Positions 39,134 to 49,816 of a stretch of DNA of 64,000 nt are shown here, one piece after another. Positions within the stretch are counted from its first letter, which is position 1; every line of letters begins with the position of its first letter. The notes under the pieces are model-generated. The model had not been told where the DNA came from and searched no databases. It worked only from the letters and a program-made list of their open reading frames with translations. This stretch comes from Providencia huaxiensis. GTDB taxonomy: Bacteria; Pseudomonadota; Gammaproteobacteria; Enterobacterales; Enterobacteriaceae. The translations under genes and the position numbers were made by a program. The stretch is from contig NZ_CP031123.2 of the NCBI RefSeq assembly GCF_002843235.3, forward strand, positions 2,356,001-2,420,000, given 5' to 3'.

Positions 39134-42010
39134 CTACATATAATCTTCAATCGGTACGCACGAGCAGTGTAAATGGCGATCACCATACACATCATCAAGG
39201 CGTTTAACCGCTGGCCAGTATTTATTCGCTTTCGTTTGTGCTGTAGGGAACACGGCAAGCTCACGGCTATAACGATGTGGCCACTCCCCGGCTAACTCTG
39301 TTTGCACATGAGGCGAATTCACCAGAGGGTTATCTTCGAGTGTCCATTGGCCTTTCACTACTTGGTCAATTTCATCGCGTATAGCTAACATCGCATCAAT
39401 AAAACGGTCAATTTCCGTCATACTTTCAGACTCAGTCGGCTCAATCATTAATGTCCCTGCGACAGGGAAAGACATGGTTGGCGCATGGAAACCATAATCA
39501 ATTAAACGCTTAGCAATATCGAGCTCACTAATACCGGTATCTTTCTTTATTGGGCGCAAGTCAACAATACATTCGTGAGCCACATAACCGTCTTGCCCTG
39601 TATATAAAATGTCATAACGACCAGAAAGGCGCTTAGCAATATAGTTCGCATTTAAAATAGCCACTTGGCTAGCTTTACGTAAACCATAAGAGCCCATCAT
39701 ACGAATATACATCCAGCTAATGGGCAAAATTGATGCACTACCAAATGGAGCCGCAGATACCGCACCTTGGTCGGTTAACATTTCTTGCTCAACCACAGAA
39801 TGCCCCGGTACGAACGGTGCCAAGTGTTTTTTCACACCAATAGGCCCCATACCAGGGCCACCACCGCCGTGAGGGATACAGAATGTTTTATGTAAATTCA
39901 GGTGAGAAACATCCGCACCAATAAAGCCCGGCGTTGTTAACCCAACCTGAGCATTCATATTTGCGCCGTCAAGGTATACTTGGCCACCATATTGGTGAAT
40001 AATTTCACACACTTCACGAATACTTTCTTCATATACCCCATGTGTCGATGGGTAAGTTACCATCACACAAGAAAGTGCTTCGCTATGTTGCTGAGCTTTT
40101 TCACGTAAATCCGCTAAATCGATATTACCTTCATCATCACAACGCACTACCACCACTTCCATACCTGCCATATGCGCAGAGGCCGGGTTGGTACCATGAG
40201 CAGAAGCCGGGATCAAACAAATATTTCGTTCCCCTTCATTGCGACTTTCATGATAACGACGAATAGCCAACAAACCTGCATATTCACCTTGTGCTCCTGA
40301 GTTAGGTTGCATACAAACCGCATCATAACCGGTCAATTGCACTAACCAATGAGAAAGCTGCTCTATCATTTGGTGATAACCTTGAGCCTGCTCAGGTGGG
40401 CAGAATGGGTGTAACTCGCCAAATTCAGGCCACGTAATTGGGATCATTTCCGCTGCCGCATTGAGCTTCATCGTACAAGAACCCAGTGGGATCATCGCTT
40501 GATTTAAGGCTAAATCTTTGCGCTCTAAACTATGCATGTAGCGCATCATTTCGGTTTCACTATGGTAACGGTGAAAATTTGGATGCGCTAAAATTTCATC
40601 ATTACGTAACATAGTGCTTGGGATCGCTTGCTCTGTCGCTGAAACCGATTGGTCTAGTTTTTCAAAATCCAACTTAGTTTCAATGCCTGTGATCACCGCA
40701 AATAATTCATTTAAATCTTGGCGAGTCGTGATTTCACTAAACGTCACGCCAACTGCACCACGAATATCAGTGCGTAAATTCACTTTAGCTTTCTCAGCAC
40801 GTGCTAGCACCGCTGTTTTGTCTGCCACTTCAATACATAATGTATCAAACCAGGTTTTATGACGTGAAGTAACCCCTGCGTCTGCTAATGCTTTGGCAAA
40901 AATAGAGCTGAAGCGATGGATACGCTCAGCGATCATTTTCAGCCCTTTTGGCCCATGGTAAACCGCATACATGGCGGCAATATTGGCTAACAACACTTGG
41001 GATGTACAAATATTCGAGTTCGCTTTTTCGCGACGAATATGTTGCTCACGAGTTTGCATCGCCATACGCAGCGCGGTATTACCTGCCGCATCCCGTGAAA
41101 CGCCAATCAGACGTCCCGGCATTGCCCGCTTAAACTCATCACGACAAGCAAAGAATGCTGCATGTGGGCCACCGTAGCCCATTGGTACACCAAAACGTTG
41201 AGCTGAGCCGAATACAATGTCAGCGCCCTGCTTACCCGGAGCAGCTAACAGCACAAGAGCCATCATATCTGCAGCAACGCAGCTGACAATTTTGCGCTCT
41301 TTTAGTTGAGCAAATAGCGAACTGTAATCATGGACGTTACCTGTCGTACCGACCTGTTGAAGTAGCACACCGAAAACGCCTTCGTGTTCCAGTGCTTTCT
41401 CTGCGCTATCCACAATCACTTCAAAACCAAAAGTCCCCGCACGTGTGCGAACAACATCTAGGGTTTGCGGATGAACATCATCTGCAACAAAGAAGCGTTC
41501 TGCATCTTTCAGTTTGCTGATCCGTTTTGCCATCGCCATGGCTTCCGCTGCCGCAGTAGCTTCATCCAATAACGACGCAGAAGCGAGGTCTAAGCCGGTA
41601 AGGTCGATAGTGACCTGTTGAAAATTCAATAATGATTCTAAACGGCCTTGAGACACCTCCGGTTGATATGGCGTATAAGCGGTATACCAACCCGGGTTTT
41701 CTAATAAATTGCGCAAGATAACTGGCGGAAGCACTGCGGGTGCATAGCCCATACCAATATAGCTTTTGTAGCGCTTATTGAGTGATGCTATCGCTTTTAA
41801 TTCAGCTAAAGCTTCTTGCTCAGTTGCTCCACCACCCACTCTTGGCGGTTCTGCAAGCAGAATGGCTTTGGGGACAATTTTGTCCATCAAGGTATCTAAT
41901 GACGTTGCACCCACGGTGTCTAACATGGTTTTTAATTGTTGTTCTGATGAACCAATGTGGCGCGAAATGAATTCTGAACGGTTTTCTAATTGACTCAGTG
42001 ACATCGACAT
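39134..42010 (-). CDS. gcvP: Glycine dehydrogenase (decarboxylating), P-protein
   Basis: The PLP-dependent P-protein of the glycine cleavage system. It decarboxylates glycine and passes the aminomethyl group to lipoylated GcvH. The 958 residues match E. coli (957). The PLP lysine motif is [20 protein letters not shown], and many blocks ([29 protein letters not shown]) are family-invariant. It is the last gene of gcvTHP, separated from gcvH by 317 bases that hold an ERIC element. Confidence 0.98.
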   Translation of the reverse strand: MSMSLSQLENRSEFISRHIGSSEQQLKTMLDTVGATSLDTLMDKIVPKAILLAEPPRVGGGATEQEALAELKAIASLNKRYKSYIGMGYAPAVLPPVILRNLLENPGWYTAYTPYQPEVSQGRLESLLNFQQVTIDLTGLDLASASLLDEATAAAEAMAMAKRISKLKDAERFFVADDVHPQTLDVVRTRAGTFGFEVIVDSAEKALEHEGVFGVLLQQVGTTGNVHDYSSLFAQLKERKIVSCVAADMMALVLLAAPGKQGADIVFGSAQRFGVPMGYGGPHAAFFACRDEFKRAMPGRLIGVSRDAAGNTALRMAMQTREQHIRREKANSNICTSQVLLANIAAMYAVYHGPKGLKMIAERIHRFSSIFAKALADAGVTSRHKTWFDTLCIEVADKTAVLARAEKAKVNLRTDIRGAVGVTFSEITTRQDLNELFAVITGIETKLDFEKLDQSVSATEQAIPSTMLRNDEILAHPNFHRYHSETEMMRYMHSLERKDLALNQAMIPLGSCTMKLNAAAEMIPITWPEFGELHPFCPPEQAQGYHQMIEQLSHWLVQLTGYDAVCMQPNSGAQGEYAGLLAIRRYHESRNEGERNICLIPASAHGTNPASAHMAGMEVVVVRCDDEGNIDLADLREKAQQHSEALSCVMVTYPSTHGVYEESIREVCEIIHQYGGQVYLDGANMNAQVGLTTPGFIGADVSHLNLHKTFCIPHGGGGPGMGPIGVKKHLAPFVPGHSVVEQEMLTDQGAVSAAPFGSASILPISWMYIRMMGSYGLRKASQVAILNANYIAKRLSGRYDILYTGQDGYVAHECIVDLRPIKKDTGISELDIAKRLIDYGFHAPTMSFPVAGTLMIEPTESESMTEIDRFIDAMLAIRDEIDQVVKGQWTLEDNPLVNSPHVQTELAGEWPHRYSRELAVFPTAQTKANKYWPAVKRLDDVYGDRHLHCSCVPIEDYM

Positions 42011-42165
42011 ATCTGTGTTCCCATCCTTTGTCTGCTATGCATAAGTTGTAGGGCGGCTATTACGGAACTTGCGAGATAACGCTTAAAATCAATAATATTG
42101 CGGTTGTTTCTTGTTTCTTGTTTCTTACTAATTATATTTGTTCAACCCTCTAAATAGTTCACCTT

Positions 42166-42218
42166 GTGACTAGGGCGAATGAGCGAAGCCAACACCGCCA
42201 CAAGATGAAATATGACGA
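42166..42218. repeat. Partial ERIC (right half only)
   Basis: 53 bases matching 42270-42322, the right half of the adjacent ERIC element, with a few substitutions. It lies in the same orientation and ends where the full element begins, so it is a tandem partial duplication. Confidence 0.85.
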
Positions 42219-42322
42219 GGTTGTGGCTAGGCGGCAAGCAAATGAGACCCTAGGAGCATACATCAGTATGTGACTAGGGCGAGAGAGCGAAGCCAACACC
42301 GCCACAACACAAAATATGACGA
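42208..42322. repeat. ERIC (intergenic repeat unit) between gcvH and gcvP
   Basis: A 115-base element with the ERIC centre: CCCTAGGAGCATAC...GTATGTGACTAGGG is the core inverted repeat, and outer GTTGTGG/CCACAAC arms complete the dyad. It also ends in ATATGACGA, typical of ERIC. It sits in a transcribed intergenic region, where ERIC RNA can fold and affect mRNA decay. Confidence 0.85.
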
Positions 42323-42327
42323 ATAAA

Positions 42328-42720
42328 CTATTCTTCGGCTTCGATCATAGAGGTATACCCCGCCGCATCAATCAAATCCGCCAGCTCTGCGGTATCTGAT
42401 GCCTTAATACGGAAAATCCAACCTTCTTGATACGGTTGTTCATTCACGAGCTCTGGTGCGTCATTCAACTCACTATTAACCGCCACAATTTCTCCACTCA
42501 GTGGTGCGTAAATATCGGATGCCGCTTTAACTGATTCGACGACTGCAACGTCATCGCCTGCACTTACCGCAGTACCCACTTCGGGTAAATCAACAAACAC
42601 CATGTCACCCAACGTCTCTTGCGCATGTTCGGTGATACCAACTGTAAATTCACCATTACCTTCATCGCGCAGCCACTCATGTTCACGGGTGTACATTAAT
42701 TCTTTAGGTGTATTGCTCAT
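42328..42720 (-). CDS. gcvH: Glycine cleavage system H protein
   Basis: The lipoyl carrier of the glycine cleavage system. It shuttles the aminomethyl group between P-, T- and L-proteins. Lipoylated Lys65 lies in [14 protein letters not shown] choose the ATG at 42720 (130 aa); a GTG one codon earlier is also in frame, and GAGAGG precedes both. It follows gcvT by 45 bases. Confidence 0.97.
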   Translation of the reverse strand: MSNTPKELMYTREHEWLRDEGNGEFTVGITEHAQETLGDMVFVDLPEVGTAVSAGDDVAVVESVKAASDIYAPLSGEIVAVNSELNDAPELVNEQPYQEGWIFRIKASDTAELADLIDAAGYTSMIEAEE

Positions 42721-42765
42721 CACTAGCCTCTCAATTTTTAAATTTATTAATTAGATTCGCCCAAA

Positions 42766-43860
42766 TTACACTAAGCAGTTACCTTCACGGACAAAGCCCG
42801 GTTTAACGACTTCAACTGGCATTTCTCTTTGTCTGATTTCAACAATTGCTTTGTCTTGAATTCCGTTCGGGACACGCGCTAACGCAATACTAAAACCTAG
42901 GGTTGGCGAGAAAGAGCCACTGGTTATCACCCCTTCTTGTAGTTTCCCCAGTTCATCAGTAAAGCGGACAACTTGCCCTGCACGCAGTATACCTTTTTCA
43001 CGCATCACAATACCGACAAGTTTTTCAGTACCTTGTTCGCGTAATTTTTCCAATGCTTCACGGCCAATAAATTGGCGATCTTCGGGTTTCCAAGCTACCG
43101 TCCATCCCATATTCGCGGCTAATGGCGAGATTGTTTCATCCATATCTTGCCCATATAGGTTCATACCCGCTTCAAGGCGCAAAGTATCCCGTGCCCCTAA
43201 GCCCGCTGGGTGAACCCCTGCCTTGAGCAACTTATGCCAAAATTCAATGACTTGCTCTTTAGGCATGGCAATTTCATAACCTTTTTCACCCGTATACCCA
43301 GTGGTTGCAATGAATAAATCCCCAGTTTGAACACCATAAAAGGGTTTCATTCCTTCGATGGCGCTGTTTTGTTCCGAACTGAGTAACGAATGAACCTTTT
43401 CTGGCGCTTGCGGCCCTTGAACAGCCAGTAACGCTAAATCATCGCGGACACGAATTTCAACCGCATAACCTTTAGCATGCTGTTCAATCCAAGCGAGGTC
43501 TTTATCACGTGTTGCTGAGTTTACAACGAGGCGATAAAAGTCATCAGCAAAGTAATACACAATCAGGTCATCAATAACACCACCAGAAGCATTCAGCATA
43601 CCTGTATATAAAGCTTTACCTTGTTCTGTGAGTTTATTGATATCGTTGGCGAGAAGGTAACGCAGAAAGTCACGACAGCCTTCGCCGTGTAAATCGACAA
43701 TAGTCATATGGGAAACATCAAACATCCCTGCTTCGGTTCTGACAAAATTATGTTCATTGATCTGTGAACCATAATGCAACGGCATCATCCAACCATGAAA
43801 ATCGACCATTTTTGCACCGCAGGCTATATGTTCATCATATAGTGTTGTTTGCTTTACCAT
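42766..43860 (-). CDS. gcvT: Aminomethyltransferase, glycine cleavage T-protein
   Basis: Transfers the methylene group to tetrahydrofolate and releases ammonia. From the ATG at 43860, with AGAGGG upstream, it has 364 aa, exactly as in E. coli. Start and folate-binding landmarks: [46 protein letters not shown]. The open frame continues upstream, but that part does not resemble T-protein. It is first in gcvTHP. Confidence 0.97.
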   Translation of the reverse strand: MVKQTTLYDEHIACGAKMVDFHGWMMPLHYGSQINEHNFVRTEAGMFDVSHMTIVDLHGEGCRDFLRYLLANDINKLTEQGKALYTGMLNASGGVIDDLIVYYFADDFYRLVVNSATRDKDLAWIEQHAKGYAVEIRVRDDLALLAVQGPQAPEKVHSLLSSEQNSAIEGMKPFYGVQTGDLFIATTGYTGEKGYEIAMPKEQVIEFWHKLLKAGVHPAGLGARDTLRLEAGMNLYGQDMDETISPLAANMGWTVAWKPEDRQFIGREALEKLREQGTEKLVGIVMREKGILRAGQVVRFTDELGKLQEGVITSGSFSPTLGFSIALARVPNGIQDKAIVEIRQREMPVEVVKPGFVREGNCLV

Positions 43861-44331
43861 GAATACCCTCTTTACATTATTAATATGACAGGGTGATTGC
43901 GTGGTGAAAATTACCCATCTACAACAAAATACCTTGGTAATTTTAACCCAACGCAAACGATAACTTTTTAAAAACCTACCACTGTTTGCTGTTCTATCCT
44001 ATAAAAAAAAATAGGGCTACCATTCCTCTGTATTACTGATTGCGCTCTGATTTTGCCAGCGCTTTTTGTTAAATAATTGAGAATGATCACTCAAAATCCT
44101 TACATACAGGGTCAAATGGCGCAAAATATAACCAAAAACAGAATTTGAATGATAGCTCTGCCAATAAAACCCATCACAGCAATATAAATAAAACTAATGC
44201 GAAAAATGAATGTAATTAGTTTTTTTCAGTCATGAAGGAAAGGGAAAGTTCCGCTTTTTATACTAAAACGTAATAATAAGAATTATTTTTATGCAGAGTT
44301 CAATAATGACGCTCTGTATTTTGATATAAGA
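43861..44331. other. gcv promoter/leader region
   Basis: About 470 bases between the ubiI terminator and gcvT. It contains the gcv promoter and an inverted repeat at 43903-43949. GcvA and Lrp sites are expected here from knowledge of E. coli, but I cannot place them by eye. I see no glycine riboswitch and no gene. Confidence 0.45.
43903..43949 (-). promoter_or_regulatory. Inverted repeat in the gcvT leader
   Basis: GGTGAAAATTACC (43903-43915) and GGTAATTTTAACC (43936-43948) are reverse complements except at one position, separated by 20 bases. It lies 43-89 bases upstream of the gcvT start and could be an mRNA hairpin or a regulator site. Confidence 0.5.
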
Positions 44332-44362
44332 AAAAGGCACAATTTTATGAACTGTGCCTTTT
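44332..44362 (-). terminator. Terminator after ubiI
   Basis: On the minus strand AAAAGGCACA and TGTGCCTTTT form a 10-bp stem with an 11-base loop, ending in a T-run. It starts 11 bases after the ubiI stop codon. Confidence 0.88.
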
Positions 44363-44373
44363 GAGAAAAGGAT

Positions 44374-45603
44374 TTAGAGGGCGTCTTCGACTTGTAATTG
44401 TTCCAACCACTTAGGCATATCAAATAGCCCCATCGCATGGTTTAATAATTGCGGTTTAACCCCCGGCAAACTGTCCGCTAAGACAAGCCCAATATCACGG
44501 AGCAATTTCTTCGCAGGGTTATTACCATCAAACAACTCACGGAACCCTTGCATACCCGCTAACATCAGTGCTGCACTGTGTTTACGGCTGCGCTCGTAAT
44601 CACGCAAGTATAAATATTGACCAAAGTCTTTACCTTCACGGTGCAAACGTTTAATTTCACCGATTAGCATGGCGACATCCATAAACCCAAGGTTAACCCC
44701 TTGGCCTGCTAATGGATGGATGGTATGTGCCGCATCCCCTAACAGCGCTAAACGTTGAGCCGCAAATTGCCTTGCATAGCGCCCCGTAAGAGGAATAGTT
44801 AATCGGTCACTTTCAACTTGGCAAAGGCCAAGGTGAACATCAAGCGAAACCGCCAGTTCTTTATTAAAATCAGCAGGTTCTAAAGACTTGCGCCTTGCTG
44901 CTTCAGTAGCCGGTTGAGACCAGACAATCGAACAAAGATGTGGGTCACTTAATGGTAAAAATGCCAAAATACTTTCGCCATCAAAAGCTTGGCGAGCAAC
45001 GCCTTCGTGAGGTTTTTCAGTTCGGATCGTAGCAACTAACGCGGTATGTTCATAATCCCAAAAGGTTAATGGGATATCTGCATGGCTACGCAACCACGAG
45101 TTTGCCCCGTCAGCCCCCACAATTAACCGCGCTGTTAACATGTTTTCATCATCTAATGTAATGAAAACATCGTTTTCCCCCCACACCACTTTTTTAATCG
45201 TTGCGGGGGCTAATAATGTCACATCGCGAAGTTGCGATGCTTTTTGCCATAGGGCATCACGTACAACATTGTTCTCAACAATATGCCCTAAATGCGTTAG
45301 GTTACGTTCTTGAGCAGTAAACGTAATTCGCCCAAAACTGTCGTTATCCCAAACTTCCATGCCATTATAAGCAGAAGCTCGCATTCCTTTAATGGTTGAC
45401 CATACACCTAAGTGGGTCAGTAACTTCTCACTTGCCGCATTAATGGCAGATACCCTTAATGCATGTGGCTCTGCTGCACTGAATGGCACCTGCGGTGGAT
45501 GATTTTCAATGACCGCAACACGTAGCCCACTCCCCTCAAGCCCACAAGCGAGCGCTAACCCAACCATACCACCACCGGCGATAACCACATCAAATGATTG
45601 CAT
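44374..45603 (-). CDS. ubiI: 2-octaprenylphenol hydroxylase UbiI (VisC)
   Basis: A flavin monooxygenase that performs the C5 hydroxylation in aerobic ubiquinone synthesis. Of 409 residues, the FAD dinucleotide fold GGGMVG is at 10-15, the second FAD motif LIVGADGANSWLR is mid-protein, and LLGDAAHTIHPLAGQGVNLG binds the FAD ribityl and phosphate. AGAGGA precedes the ATG. It is last in the operon with pepP and ubiH. Confidence 0.95.
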   Translation of the reverse strand: MQSFDVVIAGGGMVGLALACGLEGSGLRVAVIENHPPQVPFSAAEPHALRVSAINAASEKLLTHLGVWSTIKGMRASAYNGMEVWDNDSFGRITFTAQERNLTHLGHIVENNVVRDALWQKASQLRDVTLLAPATIKKVVWGENDVFITLDDENMLTARLIVGADGANSWLRSHADIPLTFWDYEHTALVATIRTEKPHEGVARQAFDGESILAFLPLSDPHLCSIVWSQPATEAARRKSLEPADFNKELAVSLDVHLGLCQVESDRLTIPLTGRYARQFAAQRLALLGDAAHTIHPLAGQGVNLGFMDVAMLIGEIKRLHREGKDFGQYLYLRDYERSRKHSAALMLAGMQGFRELFDGNNPAKKLLRDIGLVLADSLPGVKPQLLNHAMGLFDMPKWLEQLQVEDAL

Positions 45604-45629
45604 ATTTTTTATTCCTCTTTATTTCGTGG

Positions 45630-46808
45630 TTATTGGTGTGCAACCCAGCCCAATGTTTGGCGAGCCAAAACATCACGAGCTGGTGGCAACATTTCCATTG
45701 CCATTAAACCTAAGTTACGCCCGACAATAAGCGGTAAACAGCGATTCGCAAATAAACGAACCAAACCGTCGGTTATCGTAACCGTTTTGTCTCTATCTTG
45801 TACCCGAGCTTGCTGGTATTGGCTTAGTAGCGAATAACGACCGATATCTTGCCCCTTCGCGTTTGCCTCTACCACAATATGAGCCAATTGCATCACGTCA
45901 CGGATACCTAAATTAAAGCCTTGCCCCGCAATAGGATGCAGGGTCTGAGCAGCGTTCCCCACTAACACGACTCGGTGACTAACTGGGTTAAGCGCTTTAC
46001 GTAATACCAGCGGATAACAATGACGCTTACCGGCCATGACGATTTCGCCTAGCCGCCAGCCGAACGCTTGCTGTAACTTACTAATAAATGTTTCATCATC
46101 CCACGCATTGATGTCTTCGGCCTGCTCCTGATGATGGCACCATACTAAAGAACTGCGCCCTTGTGACATGGGTAATAATGCCAAAGGACCGAATTCAGTA
46201 AAGCGCTCAAAGGCTTGACCTTTTGGGTCAATAGCAGTTTTCACATTGGCAATAATGGCCACTTGCCCATAATCGTCCTGTTGCCATTGCATATGACAGG
46301 CTTTGCCAATCGCAGAATGGCTGCCATCCGCAGCAATCAGTAATTCCCCAGTCACCTTATCTCCATTATCCAAGGTGACCGTAACGGCATCTTGTTCACG
46401 ATGAACATTTTCTACTTTTGCAGGGCAATAAAGAGTGACTCCGGGCGCTTTACGTAACAATGAAAACAGACGGGCGCCCGCTTCGTGTAGTTCAATAACA
46501 TTGCCTAGAGCATCGATCTGATAATCATCGGCAGCGATATTCACAAAACCAGCATGGCCTCTATCAGACACATGAACATGATTAATGGGGGTCACGCAAT
46601 CCGCTAAAGCGGACCAAACGCCTATTTTTGCTAATGACTGGCAAGTACCGTGGGCTAACGCAATCGCACGTGCGTCGAATCCCGGATGTTTGCCATCAGG
46701 CAAAGCGGCCTCGATTAGTGAAACCGATAATTTTCCTTGGCTAAGGGATGATATCGCCAGTGCTAATGTTGCACCCGCCATACCGCCCCCCACGATGATC
46801 ACATTCAT
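45630..46808 (-). CDS. ubiH: 2-octaprenyl-6-methoxyphenol hydroxylase UbiH
   Basis: A flavin monooxygenase for the C1 hydroxylation of the ubiquinone ring. At 392 aa it has GGGMAG at 7-12, LLIAADGSHSAIG, and VLVGNAAQTLHPIAGQGFNLG; the GN in place of the usual GD is the normal UbiH form. It lies between pepP (35 bases upstream) and ubiI (26 bases downstream), an order conserved in enterobacteria. Confidence 0.95.
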   Translation of the reverse strand: MNVIIVGGGMAGATLALAISSLSQGKLSVSLIEAALPDGKHPGFDARAIALAHGTCQSLAKIGVWSALADCVTPINHVHVSDRGHAGFVNIAADDYQIDALGNVIELHEAGARLFSLLRKAPGVTLYCPAKVENVHREQDAVTVTLDNGDKVTGELLIAADGSHSAIGKACHMQWQQDDYGQVAIIANVKTAIDPKGQAFERFTEFGPLALLPMSQGRSSLVWCHHQEQAEDINAWDDETFISKLQQAFGWRLGEIVMAGKRHCYPLVLRKALNPVSHRVVLVGNAAQTLHPIAGQGFNLGIRDVMQLAHIVVEANAKGQDIGRYSLLSQYQQARVQDRDKTVTITDGLVRLFANRCLPLIVGRNLGLMAMEMLPPARDVLARQTLGWVAHQ

Positions 46809-46842
46809 GCGTTGTTTATTACCTTTCTATGATGACTGATAT

Positions 46843-48165
46843 CTACCCTAAATTGTGCGTTGCAGCCGCCATTAGAGCTTCAATTTCATCAGGGTCTTTC
46901 ACGACTAAATCCGTTAAGTTTTCATTTCCGTTTTCGGTGATCACAATATCATCTTCGATACGTACACCAATACCGCGATATTGTGGCGGCACATCTGCAT
47001 CTGGAGCAATATATAAACCAGGTTCGACAGTTAATACCATCCCCACTTCAAGTATACGGTCTCGGTCTGTGCCGTAAAAACCTACGTCATGTACATCTAA
47101 CCCTAACCAATGACTTAAACCATGCATAAAGAATGGATGATATGCTTTGTTTTCGATCAATTGATCCACATCGCCTTGTAAAATTCCAAGTGCGACCAGG
47201 CCTTCAGTTTTGATACGAACAATTTCACGAGTCACTTCATGGATACTGGTTCCCGGACGATATAGCGCTAACGCGGTATTTAACGCCTTAAGGACGATAT
47301 CGTAAATTTCTCGTTGTGCTTGGCTAAATTTGCCATTAACAGGGAAAGTCCGTGTGATATCCCCTGCATAACCTTCAAACTCTGCACCCGCATCAATTAA
47401 GACTAATTCGCCATCCTTCATTAGGCTCTCATTTTCGGTGTAATGCAAAATACAGGCATTTTCACCACTACCTACAATGGAGTTGTACGAAGGAAAACGT
47501 GCACCATGGCGAGTAAATTCATGTTCTAACTCACCACAAAGTTGGTATTCATACATATTCGGTCGGCAAGTTTCCATAGCTCTGACGTGTGCTAGAGCAG
47601 AAATTCGCCCAGCCATACGCAGGGTATTAATTTCTTCTTCCGACTTAAATAAACGCATTTCATGGACAATCGGCCGCCAATCGACCAATGTTTGTGGCGC
47701 TCGTAAGTTACGACGGCTACCTTTACGTAGAATATCTAAGGCATCAAATACCAATTTATCGGCATAGGCAAACTCACCTTGTGCATGATAAACCACGTCG
47801 AGGCCATTTAGTAATTGATAAAGTTGCTCTTCTATTTCATTGAAAGGTAACGCTTTATCAACACCTAATTTTTCAGGTGCGGCGTCTTGCCCAAGGCGGC
47901 GACCAAACCAAATCTCAGCAGTTAAATCACGGACACGGTTAAAAAGAACAGTATGGCTATGTTTCTCATCGCTTTTAATCAGGACTAATACAGCTTCTGG
48001 CTCACTAAACCCCGTTAAATAAAGAAAATCGCTGTGTTGACGATACGGGTATTCGCAATCCGCATTACGTTGTGCTGAAGGCGCAGAGAAAATAATTGCT
48101 GCACTGCCTGATTGCATTTGAGCCAATAATGCATTGCGACGAGAAATAAATTCCTGTTTATTCAT
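46843..48165 (-). CDS. pepP: Xaa-Pro aminopeptidase PepP
   Basis: Removes N-terminal residues preceding proline. The 440 residues match E. coli. The N-terminal domain is followed by a pita-bread metallopeptidase fold with manganese ligands in LIDAGAEFEGYAGDITRTFP, HGLSHWLGLDVHD, TVEPGLY and GIGVRIEDD. It is first of pepP-ubiH-ubiI in this stretch and follows ygfB. Confidence 0.96.
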   Translation of the reverse strand: MNKQEFISRRNALLAQMQSGSAAIIFSAPSAQRNADCEYPYRQHSDFLYLTGFSEPEAVLVLIKSDEKHSHTVLFNRVRDLTAEIWFGRRLGQDAAPEKLGVDKALPFNEIEEQLYQLLNGLDVVYHAQGEFAYADKLVFDALDILRKGSRRNLRAPQTLVDWRPIVHEMRLFKSEEEINTLRMAGRISALAHVRAMETCRPNMYEYQLCGELEHEFTRHGARFPSYNSIVGSGENACILHYTENESLMKDGELVLIDAGAEFEGYAGDITRTFPVNGKFSQAQREIYDIVLKALNTALALYRPGTSIHEVTREIVRIKTEGLVALGILQGDVDQLIENKAYHPFFMHGLSHWLGLDVHDVGFYGTDRDRILEVGMVLTVEPGLYIAPDADVPPQYRGIGVRIEDDIVITENGNENLTDLVVKDPDEIEALMAAATHNLG

Positions 48166-48279
48166 ACCGTTTTTGCCTTATTATCAGAATAATTAGATTG
48201 CTGAATATATTGCTTGTGTTTAACCAATCACATAGCAACATACACTGGCGAAATGACTTAAATCTGGATACATCACGCT

Positions 48280-48338
48280 TTCAAGCACTTAATTTATCAA
48301 TAATAAAATATTGATTGATAAAGTTAAGTGCTTTGAAA
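48280..48338. repeat. Long near-perfect inverted repeat between ygfB and pepP
   Basis: In the minus-strand sense AAGCACTTAACTTTATCAAT pairs with ATTGATAAATTAAGTGCTT, giving 19 base pairs with one bulged C and a loop of about 12. It has no T-run, so it is more likely a processing or attenuation hairpin between ygfB and pepP than a plain terminator. Confidence 0.6.
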
Positions 48339-48355
48339 ACTCACATTAATAGAAA

Positions 48356-48934
48356 TTAATGAAGAACCGGTTTATCATTTTCCACGGCTGTTGGGCCTTT
48401 AGTCGGCTCAATCAACGCAATGTAACATAATTGCACCGCCACCCTGACATACTCAACCACTTCTTCTAACGCTTGCTCGAGTTCTTCTTGGTCTTCGTCT
48501 TCGTCATAACCAAGCATACCAATATTGCGTAAATCTGTGATAACCTCGCTTATCTCTTTTTTATCAGCCAGTTTCGGTTGTGTAACACCAACACCTAATA
48601 AAAAGTGATTTACCCAACCAGCTAGCGCATCAGCATGGTCAAAAACAGAAGCGTCTTCGTCAGGAAATAGCATAGTAAATGCAAATTCGCTGTCATCAAG
48701 TGCTTCGAATGTGGTATCGAAGAGCTCTCGCAGTGGCTGCGAAACCGTTTGTGGAAACGCTAAGCCATCGTTAGCAAGGTCATGGACCAACGTTTGCCAG
48801 CTATGGTCACGGCCCCCGCCACAGATCAACCCAGTTATTAGACCATGGATCTCCGCAGCAGTAAGTGCGATTGAGTGCTGTTGCAGTAATTTGTCCAGTG
48901 ATTCATAGTTTGGTAAAGATTTTTGTATAGACAT
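48356..48934 (-). CDS. ygfB: YgfB/YecA-family (UPF0149) protein
   Basis: A 192-residue acidic helical protein of UPF0149. Landmarks are [29 protein letters not shown] and the acidic stretch [22 protein letters not shown]. In Pseudomonas, YgfB modulates expression of ampD-type genes; no role is settled in enterobacteria. It is divergent from zapA and upstream of pepP, as in E. coli. Confidence 0.93.
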   Translation of the reverse strand: MSIQKSLPNYESLDKLLQQHSIALTAAEIHGLITGLICGGGRDHSWQTLVHDLANDGLAFPQTVSQPLRELFDTTFEALDDSEFAFTMLFPDEDASVFDHADALAGWVNHFLLGVGVTQPKLADKKEISEVITDLRNIGMLGYDEDEDQEELEQALEEVVEYVRVAVQLCYIALIEPTKGPTAVENDKPVLH

Positions 48935-49073
48935 CTGAATTCGTCATGTTAGCTTATGATTCGTGATATGCTACCATCAAGGATAGCCGCTAGACCAGTA
49001 TGCTTTTGTCTTATCTATTAATTGCGCCAAATATGATGTATTTACGGCGAGTATTATTCAGTATGGAGGTATA

Positions 49074-49403
49074 ATGTCCGCACAACCTGTCGACATCCAG
49101 ATTTTCGGGCGCTCAATGCGAGTCAATTGCCCAGCAGAACAAAAAGAAGCCCTTCTTGAGTCGGCTAAAGAATTAGAACAACGCTTGCAAAATCTGAAAG
49201 ATAGAAGCGGTGTGACCAACACGGAACAACTTATTTTTATTGTAGCATTGAACGTCTGTCACGAATTAGCACAAGAAAAGACAAAAACGCGTGATTATGC
49301 TTATAATATGGAAGAGAAAATAAAAATGTTGCAGCTCACAATCGAACAAGCGTTGCACGATCAGGTGAAAATTACTGAGAGGCAGGTATTGCCCCTAGAG
49401 TAA
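49074..49403 (+). CDS. zapA: Cell division protein ZapA
   Basis: A 109-residue FtsZ-ring stabiliser that crosslinks FtsZ protofilaments. The N-terminal head ([15 protein letters not shown]) is followed by a C-terminal coiled coil for tetramerisation (about 55-105). GGAGG lies upstream of the ATG. The 6S RNA gene follows, and ygfB is divergent, the conserved arrangement. Confidence 0.95.
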   Translation: MSAQPVDIQIFGRSMRVNCPAEQKEALLESAKELEQRLQNLKDRSGVTNTEQLIFIVALNVCHELAQEKTKTRDYAYNMEEKIKMLQLTIEQALHDQVKITERQVLPLE

Positions 49404-49514
49404 ATCTGCTTATTAATCAGACACTAGTAGAAAAAAATATACAAAATTAAGGTTGCATTTTAAATCTAGTTTCGTACAATGAAATCACTGAGTAACGATA
49501 AGTTCTCAAACCAA

Positions 49515-49695
49515 ATTTCTCTGAGATGCGCGTGAGTGGGCGAGTCCCCTGAGCCGATATTTCAACTAAACAGAATGTGGTTATGGCGCTGGTGAGCATG
49601 CCTGATTCGCTCAGGAAGCCTAAAGGTTGCTAAACTGCGTTCACCTTGAACCAAGGGTTCAAGGGTTACAGCCTACAACGGCATCTTGGAGACCC
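49515..49695 (+). ncRNA. ssrS: 6S RNA (SsrS)
   Basis: About 181 bases. Both ends match E. coli 6S RNA (ATTTCTCTGAGATG at the 5' end; GGCATCTTGGAGAC at the 3' end), as do the inner blocks GTCCCCTGAGCCGATATTTC, GGTGAGCATGCC and TTCACCTTGAACCAAGGGTT. The ends pair as a closing stem. 6S RNA binds sigma-70 RNA polymerase in stationary phase. Its place between zapA and the ygfA homologue is canonical. End points are by analogy. Confidence 0.95.
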
Positions 49696-49816
49696 CCAAT
49701 TAAGTTCCTGCTTATTTTTCATTTGTTTCCTACATAACCTCTCATCTTGCGATATACTTTAAGTAATTTACTTTCTTGGTTAACTGTTTTTTATCGCATA
49801 TACAACAGGTTATCAC

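Noticed and set aside
43861..44331. Glycine riboswitch in front of gcvT
   Set aside because: I could not find the conserved tandem-aptamer core, and enterobacterial gcv operons use GcvA/GcvB control instead.
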